Shown: positions 9,139 to 17,780, numbered from the stretch's first letter. The stretch: 38,092 nucleotides of DNA from an uncultured Planctomycetales bacterium (GCA_937889015.1 CALARR010000221.1:1-38092), one strand, 5' to 3'. The notes: a model not told the origin generated them from the sequence alone. Program-made: numbers and translations.

Positions 9139-10443
9139 TCAGGCCAGTCGACCAAGAAGCCGCAACGCGGCGTCACACACTTGGGTTTCGACGCCGGGCA
9201 GGAATCGCGACCAGCGGCCCGGCCCGGTCTCGTAGCCCTTGTTGGCAAAGGCCGTGTCGGTGGGCAGATAGCCGACGTAGGCGTGGGAATAGCCCACCAC
9301 GGCCGTCTGAGGAAAGGGCGAGGCTCGGCAGATGCCCAGCCCGATTTCCACAAAGGGCTCGCCGGGCAGGAAGACCCAGGCGGCTTGGCCGACGCGCAGG
9401 GCGCTGATTTGCACCTCCAGCGGGGCATCTTGGGGCGTGCCGCGCTCGTCACGGCAGGGCAGCGCGAGGGTCTCGCGAACGAGGGCTAAACCGGCCGCTT
9501 CCGTGGGACGGCTGTCGGCGAGCATTTCATCCACGGCCCGAGCCAGACGCTGTCCATGTTGGCGTGCGGGGCCATCGCCGGTGGAGACCTCGGGCGGATT
9601 GATGTTCCCGGCGGTTCCCTGAAAGAACATCACGCCCGCGCCCGGCCGCAGTCGCTCCAACTCCAGGCACATCTCGCCTGGATAGTCGGGCGAGACCTGT
9701 TGGATGCACATCTCGTAAACCGGATGCGCGGTGGCGTTGACCAGGATGGCGGCAGGCCGGTCGGCGGAGTCCACAAAGGCGGCCATGCGGACCTGGTCGT
9801 CCACGGGCCCCTCGGGCCGGAGGAGCGTCTCGCCGGGCGGGATTCGCAGGGGATTGCGCACCCCCTTGTCGGTCAGTACACGGCGATTGACGCACAGTCC
9901 CGGCACCGAACGGGCGACACTCAACATCCGGCAGGGACGTGCGGCCTGGGCTGCTTGGGCGATGGCCAGGCCGATTTGTTTCGCCAGGAGGGCGACCCAG
10001 TCCTGAAAGGGACGCGTCTCAAAGAGATCGGTCAAGGCCAGCGCTTCCGGCCCGCTGTGCGTGTGGGTCGCGGTGAGCACAATTTGCTCGGGCGACAACG
10101 TGCCGCCAGCAACCTGCGCCACTTGGCGCATGAAGCGCTGCATTCCGCCCACGGCGGCATCGGCCAGACCCAGGAGGTCCACGGAAACCAGGGCCACCTG
10201 CTGGTCGCCCGAGCTCACATGCACGGCCCGAGCCCAGATCGGAAGCCGCACTTGTTGGAATGGCTCCCAGCGGCGGCGGCCGGAGGACATGAGGATGCCG
10301 ACTTCCAGCGGGGGCGTGATCGGGGCCTTGCCGGTTCCGACGAGGAAGGGGTGACGACTGTCGGCGGCCAGGCCGCGAGAGGCCCCGGCGGCCAGTATGC
10401 CACCCAGGGCGTGGCAGAGCAGCGAGCGGCGCGAGGATCGCAT
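9139..10443 (-). CDS. Neutral/alkaline ceramidase-like Tat-exported hydrolase (copy 1)
   Basis: 434 residues with a Tat-like leader (SSRRSLLCHALGG, then an Ala/Gly-rich core) and the neutral ceramidase N-terminal domain (PF04734-like): VGTGKAPITPP, VALVSVDLLGL and the His pair in ATHTHSGPEAL (His127, His129), which supplies zinc ligands in characterised ceramidases. Family members hydrolyse the amide bond of ceramides, but most planctomycete homologues are uncharacterised and shorter than true ceramidases, so the substrate is uncertain. AAAGGAG lies 8 bases before the ATG at 10443. Dispersed repeat copy 1 ends immediately upstream of this ribosome site, so the transcript leader either includes the repeat or starts inside it. 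A paralogue lies at 12283. Confidence 0.82.
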   Translation of the reverse strand: MRSSRRSLLCHALGGILAAGASRGLAADSRHPFLVGTGKAPITPPLEVGILMSSGRRRWEPFQQVRLPIWARAVHVSSGDQQVALVSVDLLGLADAAVGGMQRFMRQVAQVAGGTLSPEQIVLTATHTHSGPEALALTDLFETRPFQDWVALLAKQIGLAIAQAAQAARPCRMLSVARSVPGLCVNRRVLTDKGVRNPLRIPPGETLLRPEGPVDDQVRMAAFVDSADRPAAILVNATAHPVYEMCIQQVSPDYPGEMCLELERLRPGAGVMFFQGTAGNINPPEVSTGDGPARQHGQRLARAVDEMLADSRPTEAAGLALVRETLALPCRDERGTPQDAPLEVQISALRVGQAAWVFLPGEPFVEIGLGICRASPFPQTAVVGYSHAYVGYLPTDTAFANKGYETGPGRWSRFLPGVETQVCDAALRLLGRLA

Positions 10444-10460
10444 GCGGCGAACTCCTTTTG

Positions 10461-10540
10461 AGCCGGTCCCAAAACCTGTCGGCCGTTCGGTCCTGCGGGG
10501 CCGCCCGGCCTGGCTGGGGCGGTTATGGGATAGGTCCTTA
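10461..10540. repeat. 80-bp dispersed repeat, copy 1
   Basis: Begins AGCCGGTCCCAAAACCTG and ends GGTTATGGGATAGGTCCTTA. The two ends are partly complementary (TCCCAAAAC with GTTATGGGA), and the middle is GC-rich. Related copies lie at 19555, 22208 and 37726. Here it sits directly upstream of the ribosome site of the minus-strand ceramidase-like gene. Confidence 0.8.
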
Positions 10541-10715
10541 GTCGCGTTGGGCCGATGGGGCGGCATGGAGTGCGACCGCCAAACTTGCGTGGTCTTGCGA
10601 GATCCGGCTCTGGCATGCCCACGACAAGCGAGGCACGACGTGCAACGATCCCACACCACCCATAACACTGGCCGTCAGATCTGAATCGCCACCCTGGCGG
10701 CGACCGTTCGGGTTC

Positions 10716-11978
10716 TCAGAACTCGACCGGCCCACGCACGGGGTTGGTGTTCTTGGCTGGCTCGTCGGGGGCCGGCGGCAACGCCTTGGGCACCGCCGGC
10801 GCCGCGCTCGGCGAGCGCTCCAGCGTTGGGGCCAGAACGGGTCGCAAGGGGCTGGCGGTTGGTCGCTTGGAGCCGCTGATGTCGCTTTCGGGCAGGATGG
10901 GCTGCATTCGGCCGGGCTGCCCCTCGGTCTTCTTGGTGGTCGGAGGGTCGGCGGCAGGCGCGGGCCCAGCAGCTTCCAGCGGTTTGGATGGGGCTACAAC
11001 CTCTCCGTACACGCCGATGTCCAATCCGGCCCCGCCTACGGTCTCAATATGCACGGTCTGGTTCACGTTGCCCGAAAGATCACCGGCCGCAAACGTAATC
11101 GGCACAACGTGCAGGGTTTGGGTGGCCTGGGGAATCTGGAACCGGAAGCGGCTGTCTTTGCACTGTACGCCAGCGATCTTGAAGGGCGCATTGCCTTGGA
11201 CGACCAAGTGCTTGGTCACTGTTTGACCGGCATTGACCACGCCCAGCAGGAGCGGCGACGGACGCACCGTCAGGCTGGGAACCACGACGCCCTCGACCGT
11301 GATCGGCACGCGCGCCGTGCGCGGATTGGTGTCGTTGGTCACGAGGACCAGTTGCTCGTGGATGTAGCCGGGCGGCGTGTCGGTCTTCAAGCGTACGACC
11401 AGATCGTAGCTGACCTGGCCTTGATTGCGGTCGGCTTCGGTCATGCGCACATCGACGAACTTGTTGCTCTTCTCGACGGCCATCACGCGCCAGTCGCCAC
11501 GGCCCGCGTATTGCACCACGGCCCGACGCTCCGAGCCGCTGCCTTGATTCACGCTGCCGAACTCGATCGCGCCGGGCTGGACCACCACGTCGCCGCGAAT
11601 GAAGCACTGCACGCGAAGGATGACTTCGGCGGGAAAGGGCCGGTCGAAACGCACGGTGACAGCGGCTTCTTTGTGGCCCATGAAGCTGCGCGTATCGATC
11701 GTGGCGATGAGTTCGACTTTTTCCCAAGTCTTGATGGTGTTCTTGGTTACGGCGGGGCTGGTGCAACCGCAGCTTGAGCTGACGGACTGGATGTGGGCCT
11801 CTTCCAGATAGATGTTCTGGATCGTGAAGCGGTGTTCGGCCTTGGCGCCGCGAGCCACGACCCCGAAGTCATGCTCCAGATGGTCGAACATCGGTTTGGC
11901 CCAGTCTTGAGCCGATGCTCCGGTGGCCAACACGATCAGAATCGCCAACGAGTTGAGCAGTCGAGTCAGCATTCGCAT
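10716..11978 (-). CDS. DUF1573-containing secreted protein
   Basis: 420 residues. A signal peptide (LTRLLNSLAILIVLATGASA) is followed by a DUF1573/ASH-like immunoglobulin domain with the hallmark HDFG and SSSCGCTSP motifs (Cys70, Cys72), then further beta-rich segments and a Pro/Ala-rich C-terminal tail (about 345-420). DUF1573 proteins are common in Planctomycetota and Bacteroidota; the Cys pair resembles a metal- or disulfide-forming site, and no enzymatic role is established. Start choice is weak: two ATGs (11978 and 11972) both lack a clear ribosome site, and an upstream in-frame extension to 12065 would bury the signal peptide. It lies between the two ceramidase-like genes, in the same direction as copy 1. 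Confidence 0.85.
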   Translation of the reverse strand: MRMLTRLLNSLAILIVLATGASAQDWAKPMFDHLEHDFGVVARGAKAEHRFTIQNIYLEEAHIQSVSSSCGCTSPAVTKNTIKTWEKVELIATIDTRSFMGHKEAAVTVRFDRPFPAEVILRVQCFIRGDVVVQPGAIEFGSVNQGSGSERRAVVQYAGRGDWRVMAVEKSNKFVDVRMTEADRNQGQVSYDLVVRLKTDTPPGYIHEQLVLVTNDTNPRTARVPITVEGVVVPSLTVRPSPLLLGVVNAGQTVTKHLVVQGNAPFKIAGVQCKDSRFRFQIPQATQTLHVVPITFAAGDLSGNVNQTVHIETVGGAGLDIGVYGEVVAPSKPLEAAGPAPAADPPTTKKTEGQPGRMQPILPESDISGSKRPTASPLRPVLAPTLERSPSAAPAVPKALPPAPDEPAKNTNPVRGPVEF

Positions 11979-12282
11979 CGACAATACAATACTGAATGAG
12001 GCTAATGGGTTGTGCAGGACCTCGGCGCATAGACGGCCCTCCGTAGCTTGCCGCCGCGGCAGCACCGGCTCCCCCTAGACGGTGGTTTAGTATGCAAAAG
12101 TCACGGAAAGCTGTCAAGACCGCATGCGCGCGGCCGCAGTCTCGGCGGACCGTTGCCGTTGCCGCGTGTTGCGGCGAGAATACTCGCTGGGGGTGGGGAC
12201 GAAACCGCGACGGGCGAACGCACGGTGCGCCAGTCCGGATGTCACGCGGCCTCCACCGCTGTCTCTGGGAGGAAGCCCGCGC
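11979..12282. other. Divergent intergenic region
   Basis: About 300 bases separate the divergent DUF1573 and ceramidase-like genes. The upstream in-frame extensions of both flanking frames are Arg/Pro-rich and not protein-like. No strong promoter pair or hairpin was recognised. Confidence 0.4.
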
Positions 12283-13737
12283 ATGTACCGCCTGCCTCGA
12301 CGTGCGTTTCTGGTGTCGGCGACCGCCGCGACGACCGGTTGTCTGTTGGCAAGAGGTGTCTCCGGAGGCAGCGCCGAGCCAACGTTTCGGGCCGGGGCGG
12401 CGACGAGCGACATCACGCTGTTTCTGGGTGTGAACAACGGCGGCGTGATCGCGCGCGGCGGTCCGGCGGCGCACGTTCACGACCCGTTGCACGCACGCTG
12501 CCTGGCCCTGGATGACGGGCGGACCAAGCTCGCCCTGGCCGTGTGCGACATGCGGATGATCGATCGACAGATCGTGCAAGAGGCAAAGCAATTCATCCAG
12601 TCGGCCACCGGCCTGAGCCCCGAACAGGTGCTGATCTCGGCCACGCACACGCACGCAGCCCCGGGCACGCCCGCCCTGCACGGTTCGGAATTGGACCGGA
12701 CGTACCGCGCCTTTCTGGCGCGACGGATCGCCGACGCAGTGCGCTGCGCGGTGAACAACCTGGCGCCGGCCAAGATTGGCTGGGGCCTGGGGACGCGACC
12801 GCAGCATGTGTTCAACCGGCGCTGGCGCATGAAGCCGGGCAGCGTTCCGGCCAATCCCTTCGGCGTGCAGGGCGAGCAGGTGCAGATGAATCCGCCGGCC
12901 GGCAGTCCCAACCTGGTCGAGCCGGCCGGGCCGGTGGATCCGCAGTTGTCGATCCTCAGCGTACAGCACGCCGACGGCCGGCCCTTGGCCCTTCTGGGGA
13001 ATTACAGCCTGCACTACGTGGGCGGCTACGAGCGGAACGACGTGAGCGCGGACTACTATGGAGCGTTCGCGCAGCGCGTGCAGGAGTTGCTGGCGCCCGA
13101 GCGCGGGGCGCCGCCGTTCGTGGCCATGATGTCCAACGGGACCAGCGGCGACGTGAACAACATCGATTTCCGCCAGCCACGAGAGAAGCAGCCGCCGTGG
13201 AGCCGAATGCGCGAGGTGGCCTATGATCTGGCAGACGAGGCTTTGCGCGTGTGGCGATCGATCGAATATCACCAGCGCGTGGAACTGGCGGTGCAGACGG
13301 CGGAGTTGGACTTGAAGGTGCGGCGGCCCGATGCCGCACGGTGCGAGTGGGCCAGAGAGGTTCTCAAAGAGGAGGCCGAGAAGCAGGCCAGGTTGACGCG
13401 GACCAGAATCTACGCGGAGGAGGCCTTGCACCTGGCCGAGTTCCCGGAGACCGTGCCCGTCACACTTCAAGCGATGCGGATTGGCGGCCTGGGAATCGCG
13501 GCCATCCCGTGCGAAGTATTCGCCGAGACGGGGCTGGCCATCAAGCAGGCCAGCGCGCTGAAGCCCACCTTCACGATCGAATTGGCCAACGGCTACAACG
13601 GCTATCTCCCCACGCCGCAACAGCACGCGCTGGGCGCGTATGAGACCTGGCCCAGCCGCGGGGCCTATCTGGAAGTGCAAGCCGAGCCGCAGATTCGCCA
13701 GAAGGTGTTGGACCTGCTGGCAGCCGTGGCGAAGTAG
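12283..13737 (+). CDS. Neutral/alkaline ceramidase-like Tat-exported hydrolase (copy 2)
   Basis: 484 residues with a clear Tat signal (LPRRAFLVSATAATTGCLL) and the ceramidase-type N-domain: FRAGAATSDIT, a zinc-ligand-like His pair in SATHTHAAPG (His122, His124), NYSLHYVGGYERND and SNGTSGDVNN. The Cys in TTGCLL could alternatively be a lipobox. The GGAGG 10 bases upstream of ATG 12283 decides the start. It is a diverged paralogue of the 9139-10443 product, not a recent duplicate: motifs align but most residues differ. The C-terminal half contains a charged helix (about 355-385, EVLKEEAEKQARL). The substrate is unknown; an N-acyl amide or a glycan-linked amide is possible. Confidence 0.82.
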   Translation: MYRLPRRAFLVSATAATTGCLLARGVSGGSAEPTFRAGAATSDITLFLGVNNGGVIARGGPAAHVHDPLHARCLALDDGRTKLALAVCDMRMIDRQIVQEAKQFIQSATGLSPEQVLISATHTHAAPGTPALHGSELDRTYRAFLARRIADAVRCAVNNLAPAKIGWGLGTRPQHVFNRRWRMKPGSVPANPFGVQGEQVQMNPPAGSPNLVEPAGPVDPQLSILSVQHADGRPLALLGNYSLHYVGGYERNDVSADYYGAFAQRVQELLAPERGAPPFVAMMSNGTSGDVNNIDFRQPREKQPPWSRMREVAYDLADEALRVWRSIEYHQRVELAVQTAELDLKVRRPDAARCEWAREVLKEEAEKQARLTRTRIYAEEALHLAEFPETVPVTLQAMRIGGLGIAAIPCEVFAETGLAIKQASALKPTFTIELANGYNGYLPTPQQHALGAYETWPSRGAYLEVQAEPQIRQKVLDLLAAVAK

Positions 13738-13765
13738 ATCGCCGCGTCTTGAGGTGGGAGCGGTT

Positions 13766-13788
13766 CGTCAGGCACGGGGTGCCTGACG
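13766..13788 (+). terminator. Strong hairpin after the second ceramidase-like gene
   Basis: A perfect 10-bp inverted repeat, arms CGTCAGGCAC and GTGCCTGACG with a 3-base loop, lies 28 bases after the stop and is followed by a short GTTCT. It probably ends transcription before the hydrogenase operon. The arm sequence has the look of a mobile palindrome common in planctomycete intergenic DNA (recollection, not checked). Confidence 0.6.
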
Positions 13789-13833
13789 GTTCTACAGGAC
13801 GGCCCGATGGCGCGCGCCGGGTTTCGCCTTAGC

Positions 13834-13859
13834 TTGTGACAAAACTGTCTTTGTCACAA
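13834..13859. promoter_or_regulatory. 26-bp perfect palindrome upstream of the hydrogenase operon
   Basis: TTGTGACAAA (13834-13843) and TTTGTCACAA (13850-13859) are perfectly complementary around a 6-base centre. Each arm also contains a 9-base palindrome of the form TTGT-S-ACAA. The centre lies about 75 bases upstream of the predicted transcription start. It resembles an operator for a dimeric or tetrameric redox or CRP/FNR-type regulator, but its spacing fits neither the Rex (TTGTGA-N6-TCACAA) nor the CRP consensus. Confidence 0.6.
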
Positions 13860-13886
13860 CCCGCACAACGCTAATAGCCGGCAAAC

Positions 13887-13914
13887 TTGCGGCGTTCGCG
13901 CGAGCTGCTATAGT
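13887..13914 (+). promoter_or_regulatory. Putative promoter of the hydrogenase operon
   Basis: TTGCGG (13887-13892) and TATAGT (13909-13914) are spaced by 16 bases, giving a leader of about 70 bases to the first start at 13989. The -35 is weak, which would suit activation from the upstream palindrome. Confidence 0.4.
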
Positions 13915-13988
13915 TTGGTTTTCCCGCAAAATGTCCTACACTTCAGGAAATACCCGCTCCCTTCCTCGTGCGAGAGGCGTAAACAGGG

Positions 13989-14534
13989 ATGACTACAGAG
14001 ACAGGGAAATGTGCGTGCTGTGAAGCACCATCAGAAGAGCAGCTTCTGGCCCAATTGGACGATGTGCTAACCGGCTATAAGGATGTGCCGGGGGCCCTGA
14101 TCCCCGTGCTGCAGATCGCGCAGGGCATGTTCGGCTACCTGCCGGAAGAGGCCTTGAAGCGGATCGCCGTGGCTCTGAACAAGCCCTACAGCGAAGTCGC
14201 CGGCGTGGTGAGCTTCTATTCGTTCTTCACCACAGTGCCGCGCGGCAAACACCTGGTGCGCGCGTGCCTGGGAACGGCCTGCTATGTGCGCGGCGGGAAG
14301 CAGGTCTTGCAGGCCTTGAAGTCCGCCTTGGGAGTGGAAGTGGGCGAGACGACCTCGGACCGGGTATTTTCGCTCGACGTGGGCCGCTGTTTCGGGGCCT
14401 GCGGCCTGGCCCCGGTGATCATGGTCGACGATGACGTCCACCAGAGCGTCAAGCCGGCCAAGGTGGCCAAGATCCTGGAGAGCTATCGCCACGGCCCCCA
14501 GGGCAACGGGAACGGCAACGGAGAGCACGCATGA
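13989..14534 (+). CDS. hydC: HydC/NuoE-like [2Fe-2S] subunit of an electron-bifurcating hydrogenase
   Basis: 181 residues with the thioredoxin-like [2Fe-2S] fold of NuoE/HydC. The ligands are visible as C-x4-C (Cys93, Cys98 in ACLGTAC) and C-x3-C (Cys134, Cys138 in GRCFGAC), preceded by the typical helical N-domain (ALIPVLQIAQGMFGYLPEEA, VAGVVSFYSFF). In HydABC complexes this subunit docks to HydB and carries a single cluster. Cys8, Cys10 and Cys11 at the N-terminus are not part of the usual set. It is the first gene of the operon; its stop overlaps the next start (ATGA), implying translational coupling and stoichiometric synthesis. Confidence 0.93.
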   Translation: MTTETGKCACCEAPSEEQLLAQLDDVLTGYKDVPGALIPVLQIAQGMFGYLPEEALKRIAVALNKPYSEVAGVVSFYSFFTTVPRGKHLVRACLGTACYVRGGKQVLQALKSALGVEVGETTSDRVFSLDVGRCFGACGLAPVIMVDDDVHQSVKPAKVAKILESYRHGPQGNGNGNGEHA

Positions 14535-17500
14535 CTCAGATCATCGCCAACGTCGCGGCGCTCAACACCTTGCGAGATTCGGTCTGCGCCCAGAAGAAGC
14601 ACCTGGCGGCCAAGGGGCATCAGCAGATCTTGCTCTGTGCCGGCGCCGGTTGCATCGCCTCGGGGGCCATGGCCGTGAAGACGGCCCTGGAGAAGGAACT
14701 GGCCCATCGGGGACTGCAGGACAAGGTGTCGGTGATCGGCACCGGCTGCCTGGGCCCCTGTTCGGCCGGGCCGGTGCTGATGATCGACGAGGTGTTCTAC
14801 GAGCGCGTGCGGGCCGAGGACGCGTCCGAACTGATCGCCGAACACGTGGTCAAGAAGCGGACCGTGGAGCGGCTGACGCACAAGCGCGCCGACGGCCGCG
14901 GCGTGGCCCGGCAGAAGGACATGGACTTCTTCCGTCGCCAGACGAAGATCGTGCTGCGTAACTGCGGCGTGATCGATCCCACGCGGATCGAGGACTACAT
15001 TGCGCGCGACGGCTACCAGGCGCTGGCCAAGGTGCTCACCGAAAAGAACGCCGACGTGACGATCGAGACCATGCGCGTGTCGGGGCTGCGCGGCCGCGGC
15101 GGCGCCGGTTTTCCCACCTGGCGCAAATGGAAATCGACGCGCGAGGCGGCGGGCGAGGTGAAATACGTGGTGTGCAACGCCGACGAAGGCGATCCCGGCG
15201 CGTTCATGGACCGCAGCGTGCTGGAGGGCGATCCGCACAGCGTGATCGAGGGGATGATCGTGGCGGCGGCCACGATCGGCGCGCAGCGGGGATACGTCTA
15301 CGTGCGAGCCGAGTATCCCCTGGCGGTCGAACGGTTGGGGATTGCGCTGCAGCAGGCCCAGGAGTGTGGACTGCTGGGGAAGAACATCCTGGGCAGTGGG
15401 TTCGACTTCGAACTGGAAATCCGCATGGGCTCGGGCGCCTTCGTGTGCGGCGAGGAGACGGCCTTGATGACGTCGATCGAAGGTTGCCGCGGCGAACCTC
15501 GTCCGCGTCCGCCATTCCCGGCGCAAAAAGGCCTCTGGGGCAAGCCCACCTTGCTGAACAACGTGGAGACGTATGCCAACGTGCCGGCGATCCTGGTCAA
15601 CGGCGGCGCGTGGTATGCGGCCTATGGCACGGAAAAGAGCAAGGGCACCAAGGTGTTTGCCCTGGCCGGGACGATCAAGAACTCCGGCCTGGTGGAAGTG
15701 CCGGTGGGCATGTCGCTGGGCGACCTGATCTACGACATCGGCGGCGGAATCCCCAGCGGCAAGGAGTTCAAGGCGGCGCAGATCGGCGGCCCTTCCGGCG
15801 GCTGCATTCCCAAGCAATATCTGAACGTGCCGCTGGACTACGAATCGCTCTCCGAACTGGGAGCGATCATGGGTTCCGGCGGGCTGATCGTGATGGATGA
15901 GGATAGCTGCATGGTGGACGTGGCGCGGTTCTTCCTGGAGTTCGTCCAGGAAGAATCGTGCGGCAAGTGCGTTCCCTGCCGCGTGGGCACCAAGCGAATG
16001 CTGGAAATCCTCAACCGGATCTGCGAAGGCCGGGGCGAAGAGGCCGACGTCGAGCGGCTGATCGACCTGGGCGAGATGATCAAGGACACCTCGCTGTGCG
16101 GGCTGGGACAGACGGCCCCCAACCCGGTGCTGTCCACCTTGCGGCACTTCGGTTACGAGTACGTGGAGCACATCCGCGACAAACGGTGCCGCGCGGGCGT
16201 GTGCCCGTCACTGGTCCACGCGCCGTGCGAAAGCGCCTGCCCAGCCAACGTGGACATTCCGGGCTACATCTCGCTGATTGCCGAGAAACGCTACGCGGAG
16301 GCCTTGCGCCTGCACCGCGACCGCAACCCGTTCGCGGCGATCTGCTCGCGCGTGTGCTTCCACACGTGCGAGGACAAGTGCCGGCGGTCGACGCTCGACG
16401 CGCCGGTCTCCATCCGGGGCATCAAGCGCTTCATGGCCGACCAGGAAGTCACGATCCAACTGCCCGAGGCGCGCGAGAACGAGGCCAATGGCAAGCGGAA
16501 GATCGCGATTGTGGGGGCCGGGCCGTCGGGGCTGTCGTGCGCCTACTTCCTGGCGCGGTTGGGCTATCGACCGAAGATCTTCGAGGCCGAACCGCGGCCG
16601 GGCGGGATGCTGGTGCAGGCCATCCCTGCCTATCGCCTGCCGCGGGAGATCGTGGCGCGCGAGGTGCGGATGATCGAGCGGATGGGCGTGGAGTTGTTGA
16701 CCGACATGCGGTTGGGCAAGGATTTCACGCTCAAGTCGCTGCGCGCGGAAGGGTACGACGCGGTGTTCCTGGGCGTGGGGGCCCCGCTGGGCGTGGGCCT
16801 GGGGATTCCGGGCGAAGAGGCGGAGGGGATCACCGACGCCTTGGCCTTTTTGCGGACGTACAATCTGCGCGGCTCAGTGCCGGTGGGGCGCAACGTGGTG
16901 GTCATCGGCGGCGGCAATTCGGCCATCGACGCGGCGCGGACCGCTCTGCGCCTGGGCGCCGAGAGCGTGACGGTGGTCTATCGCCGCAGCCGCGAGGCCA
17001 TGCCCGCCTACGAAGAGGAAATCGAGGAGGCGGAACTGGAAGGCGTGCAGTTGAAACTGCTGACCGCGCCGGTGGAACTCGTCGTCGAAGGGCGCAAGGT
17101 GGTGGGCGTGCGCTGCATGCCCATGCGGCTGGGCGAGTTCGATCGCTCGGGCCGGCGGCGGCCGGAGGAGAGCGGCGCGGCCTTCGTGATTCCGGCCGAC
17201 CACGTCCTGGTGGCCATCGGCCAGACGCTGGATGCGAAGAAGATCTGCGGCCAGGTGTCGCTGGAGACGCGCGGCAAGGATTACATCCAGGTCAACCCGG
17301 TCAACGGTCAGACTTCGGAGAAGTGGATCTTTGCCGGCGGCGACGCGGTGAGCGGGCCCTCCTCGGTGGTCGAAGCGGTGGCGGCCGGAGAGCGCGCGGC
17401 GGTGGGCATCGACAAGTACCTGACCGGCCAGAGCCACGCCTTCTGGCGCGAGACGCGGCAGGTCGATACGAATTTCGACCCCGACGCCGATCCGGTGGAT

Positions 17501-17683
17501 TATCCGCGCGAGAAGCTGGAGTTGATTCCCCTGCAGCGGCGACGAAACAACTTTGACGAGGTGGAGTTGCCGTGGCGCGAAGCGGTGGCCATCCGCCAGG
17601 CGAAACGCTGCTTGCGCTGCGACTACGGCAAACGCTGCCCGGCGTCCGAAGAAAGCCAGCCGACCGTGGTGGAACATAATTGA
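14531..17683 (+). CDS. hydB: HydB/NuoF subunit fused to a GltD/NfnB-type NAD(P)H oxidoreductase
   Basis: 1050 residues, far longer than a normal HydB (about 600). The order of parts is: thioredoxin-like [2Fe-2S] domain (Cys36, Cys41, Cys73, Cys77); NuoF core with the FMN loop RGRGGAGFPTW, NADH site NADEGDPGAF and GSGAFVCGEETA; SLBB region; and a [4Fe-4S] site ESCGKCVPC (Cys477, 480, 483) with Cys523 in SLCGLG. At about residue 555 the usual C-terminal ferredoxin domain is replaced by a GltD-like N-domain (HAPCESACPANVDIPGYI; CSRVCFHTCEDKCRR), an FAD motif GAGPSG (662-667), a second dinucleotide motif GGGNSA (793-798) and a C-terminal GGDAVSGPSSVVEAVAAG segment. So one chain has both an NADH/FMN site and a GltD/NfnB-type site that in relatives uses NADP(H). 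It should connect H2, ferredoxin and both nicotinamide pools. The start is fixed by the ATGA overlap. Confidence 0.93.
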   Translation: MTQIIANVAALNTLRDSVCAQKKHLAAKGHQQILLCAGAGCIASGAMAVKTALEKELAHRGLQDKVSVIGTGCLGPCSAGPVLMIDEVFYERVRAEDASELIAEHVVKKRTVERLTHKRADGRGVARQKDMDFFRRQTKIVLRNCGVIDPTRIEDYIARDGYQALAKVLTEKNADVTIETMRVSGLRGRGGAGFPTWRKWKSTREAAGEVKYVVCNADEGDPGAFMDRSVLEGDPHSVIEGMIVAAATIGAQRGYVYVRAEYPLAVERLGIALQQAQECGLLGKNILGSGFDFELEIRMGSGAFVCGEETALMTSIEGCRGEPRPRPPFPAQKGLWGKPTLLNNVETYANVPAILVNGGAWYAAYGTEKSKGTKVFALAGTIKNSGLVEVPVGMSLGDLIYDIGGGIPSGKEFKAAQIGGPSGGCIPKQYLNVPLDYESLSELGAIMGSGGLIVMDEDSCMVDVARFFLEFVQEESCGKCVPCRVGTKRMLEILNRICEGRGEEADVERLIDLGEMIKDTSLCGLGQTAPNPVLSTLRHFGYEYVEHIRDKRCRAGVCPSLVHAPCESACPANVDIPGYISLIAEKRYAEALRLHRDRNPFAAICSRVCFHTCEDKCRRSTLDAPVSIRGIKRFMADQEVTIQLPEARENEANGKRKIAIVGAGPSGLSCAYFLARLGYRPKIFEAEPRPGGMLVQAIPAYRLPREIVAREVRMIERMGVELLTDMRLGKDFTLKSLRAEGYDAVFLGVGAPLGVGLGIPGEEAEGITDALAFLRTYNLRGSVPVGRNVVVIGGGNSAIDAARTALRLGAESVTVVYRRSREAMPAYEEEIEEAELEGVQLKLLTAPVELVVEGRKVVGVRCMPMRLGEFDRSGRRRPEESGAAFVIPADHVLVAIGQTLDAKKICGQVSLETRGKDYIQVNPVNGQTSEKWIFAGGDAVSGPSSVVEAVAAGERAAVGIDKYLTGQSHAFWRETRQVDTNFDPDADPVDYPREKLELIPLQRRRNNFDEVELPWREAVAIRQAKRCLRCDYGKRCPASEESQPTVVEHN

Positions 17684-17718
17684 GGGATTAGGGATTAGGG
17701 ATTGGGGATTGGGGATTG
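17684..17718 (+). repeat. G-rich heptamer array between hydB and hydA
   Basis: Five tandem 7-mers of the form GGGATTR start directly after the hydB stop, followed by another G-run. Six G-runs of 3-5 are separated by 3-4 bases, a classic G-quadruplex-forming pattern on the mRNA-sense strand. Confidence 0.8.
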
Positions 17719-17736
17719 GGGGCGATTCCTGAAAAG

Positions 17737-17757
17737 TGCCTGCTGCTTACTGCCTAC
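17737..17757 (+). repeat. Second degenerate heptamer array
   Basis: Three tandem 7-mers, TGCCTGC, TGCTTAC and TGCCTAC, follow the G-rich array in the same 97-base gap and end 23 bases before the hydA start. Confidence 0.65.
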
Positions 17758-17780
17758 TAACCACTTGCAAGTTCCGTACT

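Noticed and set aside
11869..13680. Open frame of 603 codons on the minus strand
   Set aside because: Antisense to the second ceramidase-like gene and runs through the divergent promoter region.
13834..13859. Rex operator
   Set aside because: The outer half-sites match TTGTGA/TCACAA, but they are 14 bases apart rather than 6, so I list it only as an unassigned palindrome.
14483..16171. Open frame of 562 codons on the minus strand
   Set aside because: Antisense to hydB, which has unmistakable NuoF motifs; His/Gln-rich shadow.
14531..17683. Glutamate synthase small subunit involved in nitrogen assimilation
   Set aside because: The GltD-like module is fused to NuoF and flanked by HydC and HydA, and no large glutamate synthase subunit is present.
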